Position numbers and translations under genes: made by a program | Notes under the pieces: model-generated | The model's input: the letters and a program-made list of their open reading frames with translations, nothing else | Told to the model about the DNA's origin: nothing | Database searches by the model: none | Shown here: piece by piece, positions 60,162-64,000 of the stretch | How positions within the stretch are numbered: the stretch's first letter is position 1 | How the letters are laid out: each line of letters begins with the position of its first letter | DNA from: Holophagaceae bacterium | GTDB taxonomy: Bacteria; Acidobacteriota; Holophagae; Holophagales; Holophagaceae | DNA: 64,000 nucleotides | NCBI GenBank assembly: GCA_016720465.1 | Contig: JADKKO010000002.1 | Location: 288,001-352,000 of the forward strand | Reading direction: 5' to 3'

Positions 60162-62117
60162 TCAGGGGCGTATGAAGGGGTCGGTGCCGCGGGATCTGCG
60201 GCTTCGCGCGCCTTTGGCGTAGCGGCCCAGGCCCAGCATCGAAGGCTTGTAGGTGGGGACCAGTTTCTGGAGCTCTTTCAGGATCTCGGATTGGCGCTGG
60301 CCTTCAGGCAGGGCCAAGGCCGCGGAAAGGATGGCCAGGCTGCTGTCCAGCAGCTCGCGGGAGCAGGGTTCCGGGTCGGCTTCGAACACTTTGGGATGCA
60401 CGTTGGTGCGGGTGGGCTCGCCATCCGCAAAAATCTCCTCGAACAGCTTTTCCCCGGGGCGGATGCCGGTGAATTCGATATCCAGATCCTGGCCCAACAC
60501 GAGGCCCGAAAGTTTGATCATGTCCGACGCCAGATCCATGATCCGCACGGGGCTGCCCATATCCAGCGCATAGACCTTGCCCGTGTCCCCCAGGATCCCC
60601 GCCTGGAGCACCAATTGGCTGGCTTCGGGGATGGTCATGAAGTAGCGGGTCATGTCCTGGTGCGTGACGGTGAGGGGTCCGCCCTTCAGGATCTGTTCCT
60701 TGAAGATCGGGATCACGCTGCCGCGGCTGCCGAGGACATTCCCGAAGCGGACGCTCATGTACCGGCAGTCGGGGGGCGCGTCTGCGGCGGCGAACAGGAC
60801 CAGTTGCTCCGCGATCCGCTTGGTGGCGCCCAGCACGTTGGTGGGGTTAACCGCCTTGTCCGTCGAGATGTTGACGAAGGTCCGGATACCCGCGGCCAGG
60901 GCTGCATCAAGCACATTCTTGGTGCCGAAGATATTGTTGCCCACGCCTTCCTCGGGGTGGGCTTCCAGGAACGGAACATGTTTGTGCGCGGCGGCGTGGA
61001 AGACCACATCCGGATTCCAGCGCTTGAAGGCCTGCATCAGCCCCGGCATGTTGCGGATGTCGCACAGTTCGATGGATATGCCCTGGTTCGGGAATTGGGC
61101 CCGCAGCGATCGTTCGATGTCCCAAAGGCTGTTTTCCCCGCGGCCCAGCAGCACGATGCGCGAGGGCCGGAAGGTGGTCACCTGGCGGGCCAGTTCGCCG
61201 CCGATGGAGCCGCCCCCGCCCGTGATCAGCACCACGGAATCCCCGAGCACTTCGTTGATGGAAGGCTGGTCCAGCTCGATGGGATCGCGGCGGAGCAAGT
61301 CCTCGATGGAGATGTCGCGCAGTTCGGGTTTCCAGTTCTTGGGACCCAGCAGATCCGAGATGCCGGGCACGGTCTTGACTTCCATGGAGCAGGCCCGGGC
61401 CACTTCGCTGAGTTGGCGGATGACCGTGCCGGGGGCCGTCGGCATGGCCAGGATGACCTGGCTGATGCCATGCCCGCCGATGACGCTTTCCAACTGCTGG
61501 GTGGTTCCCAGGATCGGGATGCCGTGGATCTTGAGTCCCTGCTTGTCCGTGGCGTCGTCCAGGAAGCCGATCACGCGGCAGCCCAGGGCGGGATGCCGGA
61601 TCATCTCCTGGGAGACCAGAAGGCCGGCCTTGCCTGCGCCGATGATGAGCGTGCGATGGCGTTGGGAACCGTCGTCGATACCCGTGGGCCCCTGGGGGTC
61701 ATTGATCCCGAAATGCCAATCATTGCGGGCCCTGAAGAAGCCGCGGATGCACAGCCAGCCGCCACCGGTGCTGAATGCCGCGGCGATGGCGGTCTTGGGA
61801 TCCAGATAGATGTGGTGCCAGCCTGCGGTGTTGGCGATCAGGGCGCTGGCGCTGAGCAGGACCAGGGTCGCCACGAAGATCCGGACCGCATCCCGGAAGC
61901 CGATGAGCCGGTAGTGCTGTCGGGTGAGCTGCAGGATGACGTTCACGACCAGGGCCAGGGCGATCCATTTCCACAGGCCGCCGGGAGTCGGATGGCTGGC
62001 GGAAAAGGCCCGTTCGCTGAAGGACCAGGCGAGTGCTGAAATCGATAGGTCGAGGCCCAGCTTCACGCCCCGGCGCAGGCGCGGATGTTCAAGGATTTGA
62101 TGGAAGTTGGGTCGCAT
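60162..62117 (-). CDS. Membrane-bound NDP-sugar 4,6-dehydratase (PglF/WbpM/CapD type)
   Basis: 651 residues from ATG 62117 (MRPNFHQILEHPRL); a start 102 bases earlier is open but lacks family character. Four N-terminal membrane helices (about 15-125), a first Rossmann domain (TLIIGAGKAGLLVSQEM, about 157-173) and a catalytic Rossmann domain (VVLITGGGGSIGGELARQV, about 290-308), with FHAAAHKHVPFLEAHP, NISTDKAVNPTNVLGATKR and RFGNVLGSRGSVIPIF. Converts UDP-GlcNAc to a 4-keto-6-deoxy sugar, first step towards diNAcBac. Same strand as the pglE/pglC/pglD-like genes but now 2 kb apart from them because of the AbiE-like insertion. Confidence 0.93.
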   Translation of the reverse strand: MRPNFHQILEHPRLRRGVKLGLDLSISALAWSFSERAFSASHPTPGGLWKWIALALVVNVILQLTRQHYRLIGFRDAVRIFVATLVLLSASALIANTAGWHHIYLDPKTAIAAAFSTGGGWLCIRGFFRARNDWHFGINDPQGPTGIDDGSQRHRTLIIGAGKAGLLVSQEMIRHPALGCRVIGFLDDATDKQGLKIHGIPILGTTQQLESVIGGHGISQVILAMPTAPGTVIRQLSEVARACSMEVKTVPGISDLLGPKNWKPELRDISIEDLLRRDPIELDQPSINEVLGDSVVLITGGGGSIGGELARQVTTFRPSRIVLLGRGENSLWDIERSLRAQFPNQGISIELCDIRNMPGLMQAFKRWNPDVVFHAAAHKHVPFLEAHPEEGVGNNIFGTKNVLDAALAAGIRTFVNISTDKAVNPTNVLGATKRIAEQLVLFAAADAPPDCRYMSVRFGNVLGSRGSVIPIFKEQILKGGPLTVTHQDMTRYFMTIPEASQLVLQAGILGDTGKVYALDMGSPVRIMDLASDMIKLSGLVLGQDLDIEFTGIRPGEKLFEEIFADGEPTRTNVHPKVFEADPEPCSRELLDSSLAILSAALALPEGQRQSEILKELQKLVPTYKPSMLGLGRYAKGARSRRSRGTDPFIRP

Positions 62118-62345
62118 GCGGTCGTTTCTCAAGGTTGTTCGCCAACCCCCAAGCTGAGCCCGGAGGGAGCCACGGAAATGCCGTGATCGCCCATGATAGC
62201 CACGGGAATTCATCGCCATGAAGCAGCAATAAATGCCTCGTTAGCATGCACTCGCGGTCCTGGATGCGGATCGCCCCCAAGGACGCTGCGAAAGGCCACT
62301 CTGGGCCATCGCCGCATCTGACCGGAAGAACCAACAATGGGGGAA

Positions 62346-62442
62346 ATAATTTAGCCACCAAGAGCACAAAGAATGCAAAAAATGAGCATTAAATACAAAT
62401 TTATATTTTGTGTATATCTTTGTGATTTTTGTGGCTAATTAT
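62346..62442. repeat. Family-3 CACAAAG/CTTTGTG palindrome (degenerate)
   Basis: Left arm ATAATTTAGCCACCAAGAGC followed by ACAAAGAATGCAAAAAATG; right arm TTTTGTGTATATCTTTGTG..TTTGTGGCTAATTAT. Arms still pair but with several mismatches, so this is an older copy. The stretch 62118-62345 upstream of the pglF-like gene holds no gene that I can support. Confidence 0.75.
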
Positions 62443-62511
62443 TTTTAATTTGCGCAGCCAATTTCCAACCCAGTCGAATGTATGGAGCTCGCCTGGCCCG
62501 GGCTGGCGTGA

Positions 62512-62798
62512 GATACCTGGTTGCATTCAAAGAATATAGAACCACCAAGCCACAAAGGGCACAAAGGGACTCGTCATGTGTGAGCTTCGCGGATGAAATT
62601 CAGGTGGCCCGGCGGCGGGCTCACGCTCAGGTGTGATCCGCGCCGGACCACCTGAATTTGCGGGCCTTCGGCCCGCAGGCGCTACGCGCCTCGCGAAGCG
62701 ATTTTGAGCCGAAATCAGCCATGTTGGAGCTTGGCGCTTTCTTAGTGTCTTCGTGTCTTGGTGGTGAATTTTATCTTTTCGAATGCAAACTCGTATGA
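62512..62798 (+). repeat. Family-1 palindromic element, copy D (MITE-like)
   Basis: Complete copy, 287 bp, same orientation as B. Left end GATACCTGGTTGCATTC; right end GAATGCAAACTCGTATGA. The core hairpins are intact: the long TTCAGGTGGCCCGGCG stem with one change in the partner arm (CGGACCACC), GCGGGCC-TTC-GGCCCGC, AGGCGC-TAC-GCGCCT and TCGC-GAA-GCGA. It ends 25 bases past the 3' end of the reductase gene. Confidence 0.88.
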
Positions 62799-62822
62799 GC
62801 TTCAAGACCTTGTTTTTCCGAT

Positions 62823-63956
62823 TCATCCGCCCACGAGGCCCTGCATCAGCCGCTGGATGGCGCGGGCGGCGAGCTGGGAGTAGCGGGCTTCGCCGGTGAG
62901 GATCCGCGCCATGTGCGGCGCGGCGGCCGGGTGCTTCACGCCCACCCGGTAGGCAGTTTCCGGCGCCCGGTGGAAGAGCGCGGCGAGGCGCCGCGCCCAG
63001 GCCATTTCGGAACCCACCTCCTGCTTCACCAGCTTCGAGTAGCGGGGCAGGGCGCCCAGGTCCCCAGCCAGGGCGGCATCCACGGCCTCGGCGGCCTTCA
63101 CGCCGGTGAACATGGAGGGCCGGATGCCCTCGGCGGTGAAGGGGTCCACCACGCAGGCGGCTTCGCCGATGAGCAGCGCCTGCTGCGCGTGCAGATCCTG
63201 GTCGCCGTCCCAGAGCAGCACGGGATGGGCCTCTACGCTGCATTCGGAAAGCTCTAATCCAAAGCGCCGCCCATAGTCTGCCAGCACGCTGCGCAGGTCC
63301 TGGGTCTGCTTGCCGCGGAAAACGCCGACGCCGAAGGACCAGCCCTCGGCCTTGGGGAAATTCCAGGCGTAGCCGTTGACCACCGTGCCGAAATCCAGGT
63401 GGACGAGGCCGGGGGGCTCCGGCCGGGCGCGGGCCTCGGCCTCGATGGCGCCGGCCACACGGTGCTTGCGGTGGGTGAAGCCCAGCCATTTCGCCGCGGG
63501 CCCCTTGGCGCCATCCGCCGCGACCAGAAAGCGGCTTTGAAGCGGGCCGTCGGCCGTATCCACGGTCCAGAGGCCATCCTGGAACCGTGCGCCCAGCGCC
63601 GCGCAGCCCTCCCGCAGCTCCGCGCCCCGGGCGACGGCCTGCTGGACCAGAAAGGCGTCGAAGGCCTCGCGCCGCACCATCCACAGCGGCTCCACGGTGC
63701 CCATATCGGCCTCCATGGGGTCCTCCCCGCGGAAGGTGTAGCGGACGCGGGTGGCCTTGGCGTCGATCACCGGCGAAAAATCGAAGTCGAACCAGCCTGC
63801 GATTTCCGGTGATACGCCGCCGCCGCAGGGCTTCACCCGGGGCAGGCGGGCCTTCTCCAGCACCAGCGCCGAGCGGCCGCGCTTGGCCAGGTGGTAGGCC
63901 GCCGCGCCCCCCGCGGGCCCGGCGCCGATGATGATGCAGTCGTGGATGCAAGCCAT
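62823..63956 (-). CDS. Geranylgeranyl-reductase-family FAD-dependent oxidoreductase
   Basis: 377 residues. FAD-binding IIIGAGPAGGAAAYHLAKRG (9-28), the family hallmark KPCGGGVS (about 42-49), and the second FAD motif LIGEAACVVDPFTAEGIRPSMFTG (about 265-288). Family members reduce isoprenoid chains of archaeal lipids, chlorophyll or quinones, and many bacterial ones act on menaquinone side chains or unknown polyprenyl substrates. No chlorophyll genes are nearby, so quinone or polyprenyl reduction is the better guess. Convergent or downstream partners are outside the window. Confidence 0.9.
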   Translation of the reverse strand: MACIHDCIIIGAGPAGGAAAYHLAKRGRSALVLEKARLPRVKPCGGGVSPEIAGWFDFDFSPVIDAKATRVRYTFRGEDPMEADMGTVEPLWMVRREAFDAFLVQQAVARGAELREGCAALGARFQDGLWTVDTADGPLQSRFLVAADGAKGPAAKWLGFTHRKHRVAGAIEAEARARPEPPGLVHLDFGTVVNGYAWNFPKAEGWSFGVGVFRGKQTQDLRSVLADYGRRFGLELSECSVEAHPVLLWDGDQDLHAQQALLIGEAACVVDPFTAEGIRPSMFTGVKAAEAVDAALAGDLGALPRYSKLVKQEVGSEMAWARRLAALFHRAPETAYRVGVKHPAAAPHMARILTGEARYSQLAARAIQRLMQGLVGG

Positions 63957-64000
63957 CGCGCCAGTGTGGCAGAGGGCGGGCCCAGGATCCTTAAGCGGCC

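Overview
The DNA is GC-rich (roughly 62-65 percent by eye), densely coded, and has clear Shine-Dalgarno starts and many ATGA stop/start overlaps. Gene content (RND tripartite pump with lipoprotein adaptor, Wza/Wzc capsule export, a very large multi-PAS hybrid kinase, GxxExxY protein, many lipoproteins) indicates a Gram-negative chromosome. My best guess is an acidobacterium of the Holophaga/Geothrix type, but no marker gene in the window proves this. No rRNA, tRNA, CRISPR array or recognisable transposase gene was found.

Layout. 0-31.8 kb is a housekeeping and envelope region: a coiled-coil protein, a lipase-like lipoprotein, two PlsC-type acyltransferases, MTA phosphorylase, a 2006-residue hybrid sensor kinase, a ferritin-like protein, NAD-malic enzyme, an aspartase fused to a cyclic-nucleotide-binding domain, and a TetR-controlled RND efflux operon. 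It ends with a minus-strand operon (ABC exporter, PRMT-like methyltransferase, lipoprotein) divergent from a PF14907-type nucleotidyltransferase. 32.4-62.1 kb is a large surface-polysaccharide locus. The plus-strand part carries Wza, Wzb, Wzc, six GT4/GT2 transferases, an EpsG-like polymerase, a pyruvyl transferase, a GH88/105-like protein, an SGNH acyltransferase and a Wzx flippase, with one further GT4 gene inverted among them. The minus-strand part carries a GT4, GalE, and a set resembling PglD/PglC/PglE/PglF. Together these suggest that an amino-sugar such as diNAcBac is made and loaded on undecaprenyl phosphate, extended by the transferases, flipped, polymerised, decorated and exported through Wza/Wzc. 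A low-GC patch (about 43.6-46.1 kb) and the AT-rich 3' half of the acyltransferase gene point to recent exchange.

Accessory insertions interrupt the locus: a GxxExxY gene bracketed by palindromic repeats plus a DUF433/DUF5615 toxin-antitoxin pair sit between wzb and wzc, and an AbiE-like pair with a strong promoter and a 34-bp palindromic operator sits between the pglF-like and pglE-like genes. The second insert is bracketed by a duplicated stretch of the pglF-like 3' end.

The most unusual signal is in the intergenic DNA. Several families of palindromic elements occur: (1) four ~285-bp copies with terminal inverted repeats and a multi-hairpin core; (2) a 'CACAGATT' shell that carries different cores at different sites; (3) 95-480 bp 'CACAAAG/CTTTGTG' palindromes; (4) a 'GCGGAGGG' element; and (5) a tandem array of 64-bp hairpin units. 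They nest in each other and favour gene 3' ends.
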